A stretch of 64,000 nucleotides of DNA from Myxococcus qinghaiensis (GCF_024198215.1 NZ_JAKCFA010000019.1:1-64000); one strand, 5' to 3'. Numbered from the stretch's first letter, positions 19,007-29,365 are shown. The notes: generated from the sequence alone by a model not told the origin. A program made the numbers and translations.

Positions 19007-19809
19007 CCGGGATGTGAGGCAGGAGGCCGACGGCCGGCGGGAGCTGACGGTGGAGGTACTCGTCCACGAGCGGCGGGGCGGCGTCGCTGAGCTCCAGCCG
19101 GCGGGCGCTGAGTGGCGCGTGCGATGGCTGCGTGGGACGGCGGACCTCAACCGCCAGGGCAGCGGCACATCCACGGTACGGGTGACGGTGCCGGGGCTGT
19201 ACCGTGTGCGGAGCGTTGCGAGTGCCCGGCGTGCCCGGGACGCCTACGTCGAGGTGACGGACGAGGACGGTGCCCTCCACGCCACCGTTCTCGGGGTGGA
19301 TGAGCAGGTGCCGCGCACGACAGGGCCCACGCTCCAGGTACTGGAGGAGCGATTCGGAATCACCTCGGCCCGAGCCGCGCGCGGCTCAGCGGCGTGATGC
19401 GGCTGATGCGCTCGCGGACCAGCTCGAGGTAGGCTGCGTTCACGTCATCCTGCCGCACGTTGTCTTAACGGTGGAGGGGCTGGAGGTGCCACTTCTCCAG
19501 GCCGTCAGCGACAAGCAGCTCGCCTACGCGCGCGCCGTCCGCGCGAGTGCCGTCCATGGTTTCCTCAGTGGGATGCTGGCGCGCGGCGCGAAGGTGCCGC
19601 GCTCCAATGTCGAAGAGCAGATGCCGATGCTCGCCGGCTGGGTGCAGAGCCACCTGCGAGCGGAGACGGAGAGCCGCTACTGGCTGGACGGCCAGGCGCG
19701 CGCGTCCCCGGACATCGGTGTGTTGGGCGAGGCCTTCCGCGCAGCACTAGCCGCGAAGGTGGAAATGCCTGCGGACCCGCTTCTCCACATCGAGCTGGCA
19801 TGGCCTTGA
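19007..19809 (+). pseudogene. Frameshifted second copy of the 13.5 kb gene
   Basis: By eye roughly nine bases in ten match 13496-14301, and similarity continues about 35 bases past the stop codon. The 5-prime end with its start codon and ribosome-binding site is missing. At about 19376 two bases are lost: CGAGCCGAACGCGCGG in the intact copy is CGAGCCGCGCGCGG here. This shifts the frame and splits the gene into two overlapping frames. Substitutions are spread through both halves, so this is an older duplicate rather than an assembly artefact. Confidence 0.75.
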
Positions 19810-20101
19810 GCCTGATGATGATTTCGGACCTCCTCGCCAAGCAGGGACGCGCGAAGCCTGCGCGCCTCGCTTACTCGCATTGACGCGTTGCTGAATGTGT
19901 CGGTGACGCGCTCATGATGCGGTGACCGAACGCTAGGGGGCGCAGGAACTCCAACCCGCACTCACCACCACCTCCACTACATGACGCGTTCACGGTCGAA
20001 AGACCACCAGTTACTTCCGCAACGCACAGGGCTCTCTGGAACGGTTGCGCCAGCCGTGACATATTCCCTCGGATTCCTCCGACACGCAGCGCAGGACCCG
20101 A

Positions 20102-23100
20102 ATGGCCATCCTGAGAATCGACATCGAAAGGGCCCTTGATGAGATCGCCTCTCAAGAGGAGGGGATGCGCTTTCAGGGACTGGCGGTAGTTCTCGGCAAG
20201 ATGCGCTGGCCTGAGCTCATCGCCCGCCAGCGCAAGAAGGATTTCGGCCTGGATGCCTACGCTCCCCAAAGCCTGACGCCGGAGAAAATTGGCAAAGGAC
20301 TCGCCGCCTCTATAACACCAGCGCTGAGGAAGGTTTCTACCGATGCGAAGACCGCCAAAGAGGACTTTCCAGACCTAAAGATGCTCCTCTTCGTGACACC
20401 CGCCAAAGTCGGCAACGCCGACCGAAAGCGGTGGGAGGAGGCAATTCGGAAAGACCACGGCCTCGAACTTCACATCATCGAACGCGAGGAGATCATCACG
20501 CAGATGATGATGCCGGAGAACGCCTCGCTGCGTGCCAGCTTTCTCCATCTCGATTTCGATGTCGAACCGCAAGTCGCAGGCGTCATTGAGAGAACAAGGC
20601 GCGCGGCCGACGCTGTCACGCGGACCTGGGCTAGCAAGACAAAAGGACATCCGCTCATCGACCTTACAGCCGTGCGGCTTGACCCGAATGGAGCGGAGAC
20701 TTCCGATGTGCTGTCGCTTGAGCAAATTGACCAAGCGCTGTCGCAGAGCCGCCGCATCGTTCTCGAAGGGGCCGCCGGCCGCGGAAAAACCACAACGCTG
20801 ATACAGCTCGCGCAACGCATTCGCACCGTCGGCACACCGTTCATGGTCGAACTTCCGTCGTGGGTGTCATCGCGCCGGGGAATTCTCGAATATATTGCCG
20901 GAATGTCTGCGGTTCAGGCCGAAGGTCTCACTCCCGCCGACCTTGCGCGTGTTCAGCAGACCGAACCTTTCCTGTTACTTCTGAACGGCTGGAATGAAAT
21001 TGCGCAGTCGAACTCCACGCAGGCGGACTACGTACTCCGGGAACTCGAACGGGCTCTTCCGAGCGCGGGCATTATTGTTGCAACCCGCACGCACCACTTG
21101 AAGCCGCCGCTGCCCGGTGCATTGCTACTGCGGTTGTTACGGCTTCGACCTTCGCAGCGGGCAGCTTACCTAACGGCCCGCTTGGGCGTCCAAAGCACTG
21201 AACTGCGCGCCCGCATCGCCGCCGACCCGTCCCTCGACGAGCTGACTCGCACGCCGTTCATCCTCTCGGAAGTCGCTTCGCTGTTTGAAGCGAGCGCTGA
21301 AATTCCCTCCACAAAAATCGGCGTCCTCGCCGAGGTTCTCCGTCTGCAAGAGCAACGAGACGAACACAGAAACGCGCTGCAATCAGTGCCGATATTCGGC
21401 CTGCAAACTGATTACCTGAAGGTCCTCGCAACTGAGATGGTCCGCTGTGGCGCGGTAGCATTGCCTGAGGCTGATGCTCGCACTGTCGTTGCTGTCGCCG
21501 CACGCGAGCTTGCGAACCGCGGGCAGACCGATTCGGTAGGAGCGCCGGCGGTCCTTGAGACGCTCACGGCCCATCATGTTCTTGAGCGCGTTGACTACCC
21601 GAAAACTGCATTCCAATTCGAGCATCAGCAGCTTCAGGAGTACTACGCTACGCTCGACGTCAGGGCGCAGCTTCTCGCCCTGCGGGACGAGGATCTCGCC
21701 GGGACCAGATGCTTCACGGCCGACTACGTGAACGAGCCGGCATGGGCCGAGCCGCTGCGCATGATCGCTGAGACGTTTGCCGAGCAGGCCGGTGATGGCA
21801 GAACCGACAAGCGAAACACCTGCGCCGGTGGGAAGCTGGTGATGATGGCGCTCGCCGTCGACCCCGTATTCGCTGGCGAGCTTGCACAGCTTTGCGGTGC
21901 CGCCATCTGGAATGAAGTGCGCGCGGCCGTCGGCGAGCGCTTCCGCGCCGCCTACGCGAGCCGCGACGGTAACTATCGGCAGCATGCCCTCGCCGCGATG
22001 CTCGCCACTGGTGCGGACGACTTCAGCGACATAATCGTGCCGCTTCTTTCGGGGCAAGATCGGCAAGCGCGGCTTAGTACGTACCGGCTCTGGCCGGGGA
22101 TTCAGGTCTCGTCGCTTGGGTCGGACTGGCGCGAGCAGGTGCGCGGCTGGAGCAACGAGGCGCGAGCGGATTTCGTCTCCGAGCTGCTTCATCATCATAC
22201 CGATGGCGAGGTCGCGGCCTTCGCTGCGGAGGACAGCAGCAGCGCGGTAAGGTATGCTGCGGCGTTGAGCCTTATGTGGACCGGGTCTACCGACGCGCTG
22301 ACCCGTGTTCTTGAGTCGATGGATGAGCAGGCATTTGAGGATGTTGCTCGCAAGAATGCAGACCGAATGCCTGCGGCGCTTAGACCCAAGACCATCGCCG
22401 CGATGCGGAAATTTATCGAGAGTACCACGGATTGTCCCGCGCGCCTGCGCACCACGCTCGCTTTGATAGAACTCGGCGAGACAGGCCTGGACGGCGTCGT
22501 CAAGGATGCAATGGCGGCACTTCCCGGTGGTGACCTGAATAATCTAGGTTCGCACTCTATCCAGCCGGCGCTCAAGTATCTGCGCAAGAGCGATCCTGCC
22601 TGGGCGAGCCAGTGGGTGGCTATCCAGATTGCCGAACGCGTCCTCTACGACCACGAGTACTGGTTACCGTTCGCAACCGCTATTCCTGACGGCCTTGTGG
22701 AAGAATACCTACAGCGCCTCGAGACCGAAGACTTCAAGAACGCGAGCATTGAGGGCATGACTGCAGTGATCGCCGCTCGCGCGGATGCAAAGCTTGCGGC
22801 ACGCATTTTTGCGAAGCTGCGCGAACTGCGGCGCAAGGAGGATGCGGAGACAAGGCCGCGGCACGAATTCGAGTGGCAGGTGATGCGCCAGCTGGAGGCC
22901 GTGTTTCGCCGCCTTCCCGGCGATGTTGCCGCAGCGGGTGTCCTCTCGTCCGTCACCGGCGGCGACCCCCTCGACCTCAAAGTCGCTGCAGACCTTCTCA
23001 GCAGGGTCGCCCGGCCGGACGCGGAGTCGCTGCGCATAGCCGACGACGAGCTGAAGGCAGGCCTTCGCGCATACCTGAAAAGCAGCGTCGATCTCGTGCT

Positions 23101-24610
23101 GCGCCAGGACGACTTCAACGGCGACGAGAAAGCCAACCTGGCTTCGGCGATTGCTCAGGTCGGAAAAACCGAAGACATGGCGGACATGGTGACGCTCATT
23201 CGCGCCGACATCGAAAGGATGCGCCGCGGCCGGGCCGCGCGCGCGGCCGGCGACCAGGGACCTTGCGGCAATGGCGGCTACATGAGCTACGCCCGCTGGC
23301 ACATAGCCGCCGTCATGTACCTAGACTCGGCCGACGCCGAGCACGTGCTCATTACCCTACTTCAGGAGCCAGAATACCTCTCCGACGCTGCGGCCGCTAT
23401 GGCGCGCGACTGCATGCCAACGACGAAGCACTCCTCCAATCGGATGTCCCGCTATGGCTTAATGTGGGCCGCGCGTGAAGGCTGCGTTCCGTCGGCCGGC
23501 GACGACCAGCGGCGCAAACGGTTCGCCATCGCACTTAACTCCGAAATCAAGCGCCTGCAAGAGCATAGCAAAAACGGCAAACCCGCCGCCGGCTTGAAAG
23601 AGCTCGCAACGGCTCTTGCCGCGATAGACGGTCGCGACTCCGCTGCAACGGTGCTCGGCGTAATTGCCATTCCCGGACAATGGGACCAATCCATCTGTCT
23701 CAGCGCCGCCGAGCGCTTGTTGATGGCGGGGAGCGTCTTGCCTGCGGCCACTGCGTTCGCTCTGGTTGATTCTTTCCTTGAGCGGACAGATAAATGGATG
23801 CAGGATTCAGACAAATACCTTTGGCCTCGCATTCTTGCTCTCTGCCCCATTGTCGACGACCCTGCGGCAGGGATCGCCAAGGTGCGCGACGTACTTGGCA
23901 CGCGACGGCTCTGGGGATACAACCTACGCGAGCTTGTCACTGCTCTCGGCGAGAGCCGCTCGGATGCTGCCGTCGACCTCCTGTGCGAACTCGCCTCAGC
24001 CCCGCAGACGTTCAGTCAATGCGAGGATAGTTTCATAAATGCCCTCGACGCGCTCGATACTCCGAGAGCACGCGAACTGCTCTTGAGCTTTGTCGATCCG
24101 GACATCCGCGGCATCGTGGTGACGAGCCGCCTTCACCGCGAGGATGTGCTGAGTGCGCGCCTTATGGAGCAGGCCCAGCGTCGGCCTGAGGTGGCCACGC
24201 GGCTTCGGGAATTGTGCGAACGCGACCTGCCGGAACTAAATCGGCACGTTCTCGCGAACGTCATGAGCATGTTCGGAACGCCTGAAGCGCTCACTGCAAA
24301 TCTGCTCCTGATTGATGACACCAAGCCCCGGCCAGTTCCGCAAGGCATTTGGGACCAGCTCGAGAGCGCTTTCGTTGAGCGACGGCCCTATGGGCAAAGT
24401 TCTAACGTCTTCACGCAACATGCGCGCGCCGCAAGCGAACTGCGTGCTCGAATTTTCGGAATGGCGACGGAAGACGAGAAGCGACGGAAGTCAGCCGTCA
24501 TGCTGCTCGGTCAAATCGAGGTATGGCGCTTGGAGCATGGCAGGCCGATTGGTGAGCCGCGTCACCCCGATCTCGCCTCTGACCAACCCTGGCCGGGGAT
24601 TGAGTGGTGA
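20102..24610 (+). CDS. STAND/NACHT NTPase with restriction-endonuclease-like N-terminus and HEAT-like repeats
   Basis: A 1502-residue protein built like an anti-phage NLR. Residues 1-160 look like a restriction-endonuclease-like domain, with RQRKKDFGLDAY near residue 45 and later a strand LLFVTPAKV. The NTPase follows with Walker A GAAGRGKTT at about 223-231 and a Walker B region LLLLNGWNEI at about 290-300. The NACHT-type acidic pair is degenerate, with Asn where Asp is usual. The FQFEHQQLQEYYA motif near 507 is typical of NACHT proteins after the winged helix. The remaining 900 residues are helical repeats of HEAT type, probably the sensor. Related Avs and bNACHT proteins are known to recognise phage proteins and trigger an effector domain; the predicted effector here would cut DNA. 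It is a single-gene unit. Confidence 0.8.
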   Translation: MAILRIDIERALDEIASQEEGMRFQGLAVVLGKMRWPELIARQRKKDFGLDAYAPQSLTPEKIGKGLAASITPALRKVSTDAKTAKEDFPDLKMLLFVTPAKVGNADRKRWEEAIRKDHGLELHIIEREEIITQMMMPENASLRASFLHLDFDVEPQVAGVIERTRRAADAVTRTWASKTKGHPLIDLTAVRLDPNGAETSDVLSLEQIDQALSQSRRIVLEGAAGRGKTTTLIQLAQRIRTVGTPFMVELPSWVSSRRGILEYIAGMSAVQAEGLTPADLARVQQTEPFLLLLNGWNEIAQSNSTQADYVLRELERALPSAGIIVATRTHHLKPPLPGALLLRLLRLRPSQRAAYLTARLGVQSTELRARIAADPSLDELTRTPFILSEVASLFEASAEIPSTKIGVLAEVLRLQEQRDEHRNALQSVPIFGLQTDYLKVLATEMVRCGAVALPEADARTVVAVAARELANRGQTDSVGAPAVLETLTAHHVLERVDYPKTAFQFEHQQLQEYYATLDVRAQLLALRDEDLAGTRCFTADYVNEPAWAEPLRMIAETFAEQAGDGRTDKRNTCAGGKLVMMALAVDPVFAGELAQLCGAAIWNEVRAAVGERFRAAYASRDGNYRQHALAAMLATGADDFSDIIVPLLSGQDRQARLSTYRLWPGIQVSSLGSDWREQVRGWSNEARADFVSELLHHHTDGEVAAFAAEDSSSAVRYAAALSLMWTGSTDALTRVLESMDEQAFEDVARKNADRMPAALRPKTIAAMRKFIESTTDCPARLRTTLALIELGETGLDGVVKDAMAALPGGDLNNLGSHSIQPALKYLRKSDPAWASQWVAIQIAERVLYDHEYWLPFATAIPDGLVEEYLQRLETEDFKNASIEGMTAVIAARADAKLAARIFAKLRELRRKEDAETRPRHEFEWQVMRQLEAVFRRLPGDVAAAGVLSSVTGGDPLDLKVAADLLSRVARPDAESLRIADDELKAGLRAYLKSSVDLVLRQDDFNGDEKANLASAIAQVGKTEDMADMVTLIRADIERMRRGRAARAAGDQGPCGNGGYMSYARWHIAAVMYLDSADAEHVLITLLQEPEYLSDAAAAMARDCMPTTKHSSNRMSRYGLMWAAREGCVPSAGDDQRRKRFAIALNSEIKRLQEHSKNGKPAAGLKELATALAAIDGRDSAATVLGVIAIPGQWDQSICLSAAERLLMAGSVLPAATAFALVDSFLERTDKWMQDSDKYLWPRILALCPIVDDPAAGIAKVRDVLGTRRLWGYNLRELVTALGESRSDAAVDLLCELASAPQTFSQCEDSFINALDALDTPRARELLLSFVDPDIRGIVVTSRLHREDVLSARLMEQAQRRPEVATRLRELCERDLPELNRHVLANVMSMFGTPEALTANLLLIDDTKPRPVPQGIWDQLESAFVERRPYGQSSNVFTQHARAASELRARIFGMATEDEKRRKSAVMLLGQIEVWRLEHGRPIGEPRHPDLASDQPWPGIEW

Positions 24611-25021
24611 CCTCATTCGCTGATTCACAAAGACAGTTGTCCGCTGTCGCTGGCTAATCCCCAGCTGCGCGGCCCCGTGGCTGTCCCAGCGGCATTCCCC
24701 GAGGCTGACCCCGGCTGGCGCGGCGCGGTGGCACGCTAGGCGCATGGGGACATCAAGCGCCAGCGCCATGGTCCCTGGCTGTCCCTCGCCCGCTGGTAGT
24801 ACGTCTCGACGTGCTCCATGTGGCGATGGGTGCGGCCGGCGTCGTAGGGGCGGCTCGCCTTGCTGTGCGCATGCGCCCCTCCAGTCGCACAGCAGAGAGG
24901 GCCGCCTATCTCGCCCGTGGAGCACTCGTCGTTCATCGGGCCATTCGCCGGATGCTCTGCCGAGACGCACGTGGGATGTAGCGGCCAAGTCTTGCGACGC
25001 ATATGTGTCCAGCCAGTTGCC
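24611..25021. other. Convergent intergenic region
   Basis: This lies between the ends of the NTPase gene and the minus-strand imm11-like gene. No gene is supported. The overlapping short frames are mutually incompatible and lack starts. No clear hairpin followed by a T-run was seen. Confidence 0.3.
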
Positions 25022-25624
25022 TCACGGGCCGTGGTAGTCCTCAATGAAGTCGGGGTGGTACCACTCGGCGACAGGCATGAATTTGAACCCCTCTGCCTCC
25101 CAGCCTCGCAGTTGGTCCACCAGGGACGAGTGGAGGAGGATGGTGTAGAGGAGTTCGCCCAGTCGGAAGATGAGCCGTCTCTCCAGGGGAATGGCTGCGA
25201 GCGCATGCTCATCGAGCACGAGCTTGCCAATCGCCAACATCTCCCGAGGGGAGTAGAACAGGCCCTTCGTGCGCTTCTTGTCGACGCAATAAATCGAGCG
25301 ACAGGTGTGGAGCCACCAGAACCTCTGGACTTCCCCGCTCTCGAAGGAGACGTCAGCCGGGAGAAACTGAAGGTGGCTGATGGCGAGAGGCTCAAGGAGG
25401 GACTTGGCCTGGGCGGAGAGTAGGGGCGTACAGGAGCCCTCATAGGCAGGGAAGGGTTCTTTCGGGAGCACTCCCGTACGGATGCGCAGTTTGATGGGGT
25501 TCGCCACGAAGACAGGGCGCTGTCGCCAGTTTACTCCTACGAGTTGCTTCTCGGGGGGCGGACCTTCGCGCGTCATCCATTGGTTGAGCGAATCGCCCAT
25601 GAGCATGAAGTAGTCGTTCTGCAT
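25022..25624 (-). CDS. imm11-like (DUF1629-like) protein
   Basis: About 200 residues from ATG 25624. The true start may lie up to 60 bases upstream, because the preceding text (ARLGRKLDGFDEPQAD) fits the usual family opening. The sequence has the spacing of the imm11 family common in myxobacteria: RQRPVFVANPIKLRI early, then SAQAKSLLEPLAISHLQFLPADV, then a strand FWWLHTCRSIYCVD. Such proteins are predicted immunity proteins for polymorphic toxins. No toxin gene is adjacent, so it is an orphan or protects against a remote toxin. The gene at 25815 is divergent. Confidence 0.5.
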   Translation of the reverse strand: MQNDYFMLMGDSLNQWMTREGPPPEKQLVGVNWRQRPVFVANPIKLRIRTGVLPKEPFPAYEGSCTPLLSAQAKSLLEPLAISHLQFLPADVSFESGEVQRFWWLHTCRSIYCVDKKRTKGLFYSPREMLAIGKLVLDEHALAAIPLERRLIFRLGELLYTILLHSSLVDQLRGWEAEGFKFMPVAEWYHPDFIEDYHGP

Positions 25625-25814
25625 ATCGGCCTGTGGCTCGTCGAATCCATCGAGCTTGCGGCCGAGGCGAGCGTCAAGCAATTCCGAGGTGCGGAGTCTG
25701 ACGTGATGGTCTAGTGGACTAGACCTATTGGGTTGTGTTTGTCGGTGCAGGCGGGAGATTTCCCCTGAAGGAACTTGCCGCCTTGAGGCGGGCGTAGCTG
25801 TGCTGCGGCCCTCC

Positions 25815-26396
25815 ATGTCCGACTTCCGCGAGGCCCTTGAATCGATTCTGGAAGCCCAGTGCTCCGAGCACCCAGGCTTCTCTGCCGCTATCGCCTGTGC
25901 TCGTTGCGGCACCTTCACGTGTGCCTTCTGTGCCTCGTCCGGGGCGGGCCTGTGCCTTCGGTGCCTTCATGCGGCTCCAGAGCTGGCGACGCGCAGGGCC
26001 CGGCTCGCGGCCTGCCTTGTCGATGGTGCTGCGCTCCTGCTCCCGTCCCTGTTCCTGGGCGTGCTTCGGTGCCTGGCCATTCCGGACGAGGCGGCGATGA
26101 AGGCTCCGGTCGTCTACGCCCCGGCGCTCCTCGTGTTGCTCGTGCAGGCGAGCCTGATTCGAGGGACTGGGGCGAGCCTCGGCAAGCGGCTCCTGGGGAT
26201 ACGCGTCGTCCGCGGAGACGGACTTCCAGCGGAGGTGTGGCGGATCGCCTTGCTGAGGAACGCGCTCCCGATGGCGCTCTGCGGCTACTGCGTCTGGCTG
26301 GGCCTCGTGGACGCGCTCTTCCTCGTTGGGGAGGAGCGGCGATGCCTTCACGACTGGGTGGCCGGCACCCGCGTCGTGAAGGCTCCTCGAGCGTAG
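25815..26396 (+). CDS. RDD-family membrane protein with N-terminal zinc finger
   Basis: 193 residues from ATG 25815. Residues 15-52 contain a B-box-like cysteine/histidine set (CSEH, CARC, CAFC, CLRC) that should bind zinc. An RDD domain follows with an Arg then Asp in the first helix (RRARLAACLVDGAALLLP), a second hydrophobic helix and a third after GTGASLGKRLLGIRVV. It is probably an inner-membrane protein with the zinc finger in the cytoplasm. Fusion of these two domains is common in myxobacteria; the function is unknown. Confidence 0.75.
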   Translation: MSDFREALESILEAQCSEHPGFSAAIACARCGTFTCAFCASSGAGLCLRCLHAAPELATRRARLAACLVDGAALLLPSLFLGVLRCLAIPDEAAMKAPVVYAPALLVLLVQASLIRGTGASLGKRLLGIRVVRGDGLPAEVWRIALLRNALPMALCGYCVWLGLVDALFLVGEERRCLHDWVAGTRVVKAPRA

Positions 26397-26481
26397 CGCT
26401 CCTTCGCTGCGCGGTTCGTGACTGGCTGAAGCGTTGGGTTCGGAGTCCCTTCACAGCGAAGGGAGAATGAGAGGCGATGAC

Positions 26482-28353
26482 ATGGAGGGAGAGGTGAAGT
26501 CCGGGCGTCCCCGCTGGCTGGCTGGGCTTGTGTGCGTGGTGGTGGCGCTGTCCCTGGGGTGTTCCCGGCCATGGAAGCGGGAAGACATCAGGACATGGGA
26601 GGGCTGCTGCGATGGGGCTGACGCGTGCCTTGCGCTACTGCAGGAACTCCACGGCCCCGACACGGGGGCGAAGTGGCTGCCGCCGGAGCAGGCGTGTGCC
26701 TCCTGGAAGTTGGGGCGCGCGGGGGAGGACGTCGTCCCTCGGCTGATTTCGCTGCTTCGGCATTCGGACCGTCGCGTGCGCGGCGGTGCAGCACAGGCGC
26801 TGGCGAAGATGGAAGAGAAGGCCACGGGCGCTATGCCTGCGCTCATCGAGGCGTATGAGCGGGAGCCCGGTGGGCTGGCCCTGCACGCGCTCTCCTCACT
26901 CGATGACGAGAGAGCAGCGCCAGCCATTGTGCGCCACCTCCTGGAGTCGCCCACGTCGGCCCTGGAGCACCTCGGCCCGACATTGGCCCCGGTGCTCGTA
27001 GAGGTGCTGGAGAATCCGGAGTCGAGCTGGGAGGCGCTGGTGCTGGTGCGCCGCGTCCTCGCCCGGCGCCCCTCCATGTACACGGAGACGTTCGTTCCGC
27101 GCCTGCGGACGCTCCTCGCGCGGGAGCTGGAGGAGCCCACTCTCCGGCGCCCACCAGGGACGTCCTGCCCGTCGGCGCCTGCGCCAAGCTGCGAGGCGGT
27201 TTTCGACGCGTGCACCCCGCGAGCGGCCTACGTGGCGTCGGCGTTGGCGGCCTACGAGCGCCGAGGCGCGAAGGCCGCGCCCGAGGTGCTCCAGGCGCTC
27301 CAGCGGGCGGACGTGCGCCTCACACCGGTGGCGCTGCAGGCGCTGGTGGCCTTCGGGAGTCCTGCTGCGGTGCCCGAGGTACTCCAGCAGCTCGCCGTGC
27401 CTGAATGCCGTGCCCGGGCCCTTGCGAGCCTCGTGTCCCTGGGGGACGTTGCGCGGCCAGCCGCGACGGAGCCGCTGCTGCGGCTGCTGGCCACGGGGGA
27501 GGAGGGCTGGGTGCGGGCGCGGGCCGCAGAGGCTCTTGGAGGCGTGGGAGGTGCAGCCGCCCTCGAGGCGTTGCGCCAGGCGGTGTACGCGTCGCACAGC
27601 GAAGTCCAGGCCGCGGCTGTCGGGGCGCTGGGCAGCTACGCCTTCCGGACGCATGCGGAGGAGCTGGTGCCGTTGTTCCAGCAGGTGGTGGCGAAGCACG
27701 CCTCTCCGATGGCGCGGAGCCACGCGAGGTTGGCCTTGGAGGGACTCTCCGGGCAGGAGGTGCAGCCTGCGGCGTCCATCGACTGCGCCCGCATCAGTCC
27801 AAGACGCGCCGGAGGGTGGACGTTGCGCGAGGGGCACACCTCTCTCCAGTTGCACTGGGACAAGCCGAAGGCGCCCCCACTAGGGAGTCCGTGTGCAGCC
27901 GTGCCTGGAGGGGACTCCGCCGCCGTCCTCGAAGCCATGGGCGAGGCCTGCCTCGTCGGGTGGGACGACGGGGAGTTTGGGGGCACGCTGGAGGTGCATG
28001 AGGCCGGGCGGGTGACGGTACTGGAGGAGCCCCACGCCAATCCCCTGCATGTCGTGCGGATGCACGGCGCCCTCGTGGTGGTGGAGTGCCTCGCGCACCT
28101 GTTTGGCGGCGCGGGGAGTCTGGTGCGTGTCGACGCGTCCGAGGGGCGGTGGCGTGCCATCCCTTGGGTGACTCTCCCAGGTGCGCCGATGGCATACGCG
28201 CTGGACGAGGCGGGAGACCTCGTGGTGGGGATGTCGGACCAGCGACTCGACGCAGTCGCCTGTGGCCGGGCTGGCACCTTCGCACCAGCCCACGTGGTGC
28301 GCGTCACGAGGGACGGGCGCCTGGCCCCCGTCGAACCGGACGGGCGGCCCTGA
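26482..28353 (+). CDS. HEAT-repeat lipoprotein
   Basis: About 623 residues. ATG 26482 is chosen because GAGAGG lies seven bases upstream; ATG 26467 is the alternative. The N-terminus is a lipoprotein signal (WLAGLVCVVVALSLGC), with the lipobox cysteine followed by Ser. Residues about 60-440 are HEAT-type repeats (for example VPRLISLLRHSDRRVRGGAAQALAKM and later VRARAAEALGGVGG). The last 180 residues are beta-rich with no recognised domain. It probably sits on the outer membrane facing the periplasm as a scaffold. Confidence 0.75.
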   Translation: MEGEVKSGRPRWLAGLVCVVVALSLGCSRPWKREDIRTWEGCCDGADACLALLQELHGPDTGAKWLPPEQACASWKLGRAGEDVVPRLISLLRHSDRRVRGGAAQALAKMEEKATGAMPALIEAYEREPGGLALHALSSLDDERAAPAIVRHLLESPTSALEHLGPTLAPVLVEVLENPESSWEALVLVRRVLARRPSMYTETFVPRLRTLLARELEEPTLRRPPGTSCPSAPAPSCEAVFDACTPRAAYVASALAAYERRGAKAAPEVLQALQRADVRLTPVALQALVAFGSPAAVPEVLQQLAVPECRARALASLVSLGDVARPAATEPLLRLLATGEEGWVRARAAEALGGVGGAAALEALRQAVYASHSEVQAAAVGALGSYAFRTHAEELVPLFQQVVAKHASPMARSHARLALEGLSGQEVQPAASIDCARISPRRAGGWTLREGHTSLQLHWDKPKAPPLGSPCAAVPGGDSAAVLEAMGEACLVGWDDGEFGGTLEVHEAGRVTVLEEPHANPLHVVRMHGALVVVECLAHLFGGAGSLVRVDASEGRWRAIPWVTLPGAPMAYALDEAGDLVVGMSDQRLDAVACGRAGTFAPAHVVRVTRDGRLAPVEPDGRP

Positions 28354-28416
28354 CGTCACCGCTCGGGAAGGGCACCCCTCCTGGGCAGGAGGGGGCCTGG
28401 CGCGGGCGAGGCCGCT

Positions 28417-29148
28417 TCAGGCGCGCCGCTTCCCCGAGCGGAACTCGCTGGCCCAGCGCTGGACGGTGGCCTTGGCGCGCTCCTGCTCCGAACTCGCGTT
28501 GGGTTGCCTGGCCGGCGTGGGCGCCCCAGGGCCGGCGGTGCCGTCCGCCCCCGTTGCCCCCTTCTTGCGCACCCACATGCGAGGGGCAGGGGCGACGGCG
28601 GGAGCCGGCGTAGTAGGCGCGGCGTCAGCCCTGGGCCTGCGCCCGCGCGGCAGGATGACTTCGGGGATGCTGTGGGGCGCGGCGTTCTCTACCCAGGCGG
28701 CATGCAGGCGGCCCGTGGCCAACATGAGGCGCCGCTTCTGGTAGTGCGCCGCGCAGTAGCCCTGGCTGCGGTGGGGGCGCTTGCAGCCGATGACGGCGCA
28801 TGCCCTGGCTGTAGGAGTGGGAGGCGGGAGCGGAGGCCGGTGCTGTTGTTGCGCGGGAGGCGGGAGCGGGGGCCGGCGCTGCTGTTGCGTAGGGGGAGGA
28901 GGCCTCGCGTCGCGGCCTGGGCGCTGGCTCGACACTTCCTGCTGGGGCCCCGGGGCGAGGTGCTTCGCCACCTGGACCAGTCTCGCGACGAGGCTGGCGA
29001 GTGGGCGCGCCAACTCGTCATCGAGGGCGGCGCGGAAGGCCGACTCAAAAGAGGTTGCGAACGTCGGAGCGAACGGGCGGAGCGGCTCCCTCGTGGAAGG
29101 GGACGAGCCGTGAGCCTTCGAAACAGGAGTGCGCGGGATTTTGGGCAT
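28417..29148 (-). CDS. Hypothetical protein with a zinc-finger-like motif, distal end of the phage element
   Basis: About 243 residues from ATG 29148. The middle holds a polyproline/glutamine linker and then CAVIGCKRPHRSQGYCAAHY, a Cys/His cluster seen in phage HNH-like and DNA-binding proteins. The C-terminus is basic (QRWASEFRSGKRRA). It is the last minus-strand gene before the chromosomal-type genes to the left, and I take it as the left margin of the phage-like element. No catalytic HNH residues are evident, so a binding role is more likely than cutting. Confidence 0.5.
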   Translation of the reverse strand: MPKIPRTPVSKAHGSSPSTREPLRPFAPTFATSFESAFRAALDDELARPLASLVARLVQVAKHLAPGPQQEVSSQRPGRDARPPPPTQQQRRPPLPPPAQQQHRPPLPPPTPTARACAVIGCKRPHRSQGYCAAHYQKRRLMLATGRLHAAWVENAAPHSIPEVILPRGRRPRADAAPTTPAPAVAPAPRMWVRKKGATGADGTAGPGAPTPARQPNASSEQERAKATVQRWASEFRSGKRRA

Positions 29149-29365
29149 GTGAGGCTTTGTCCGCATTGCTGTGTATTTGGGGCGAATGCGCGTGGGGGCG
29201 GCGGGTGATGATTACCATCCTTTGGGCATGTGTCGTAGTCGAGCAGTGCTCGAGTGGAGGCGTGGAGCGCTCGCCTCTGGCGGCAATACCCATCGACCTC
29301 ACGGGAATGGTTGTTGGCTCGAGCCACCCTGCGGGCTGGCACATTGCGTGCTGTGGGGAATGCGA

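Noticed and set aside
24744-24752. GGGGACAT resembling half of motif A
   Set aside because: The second block is missing and no minus-strand gene starts nearby.
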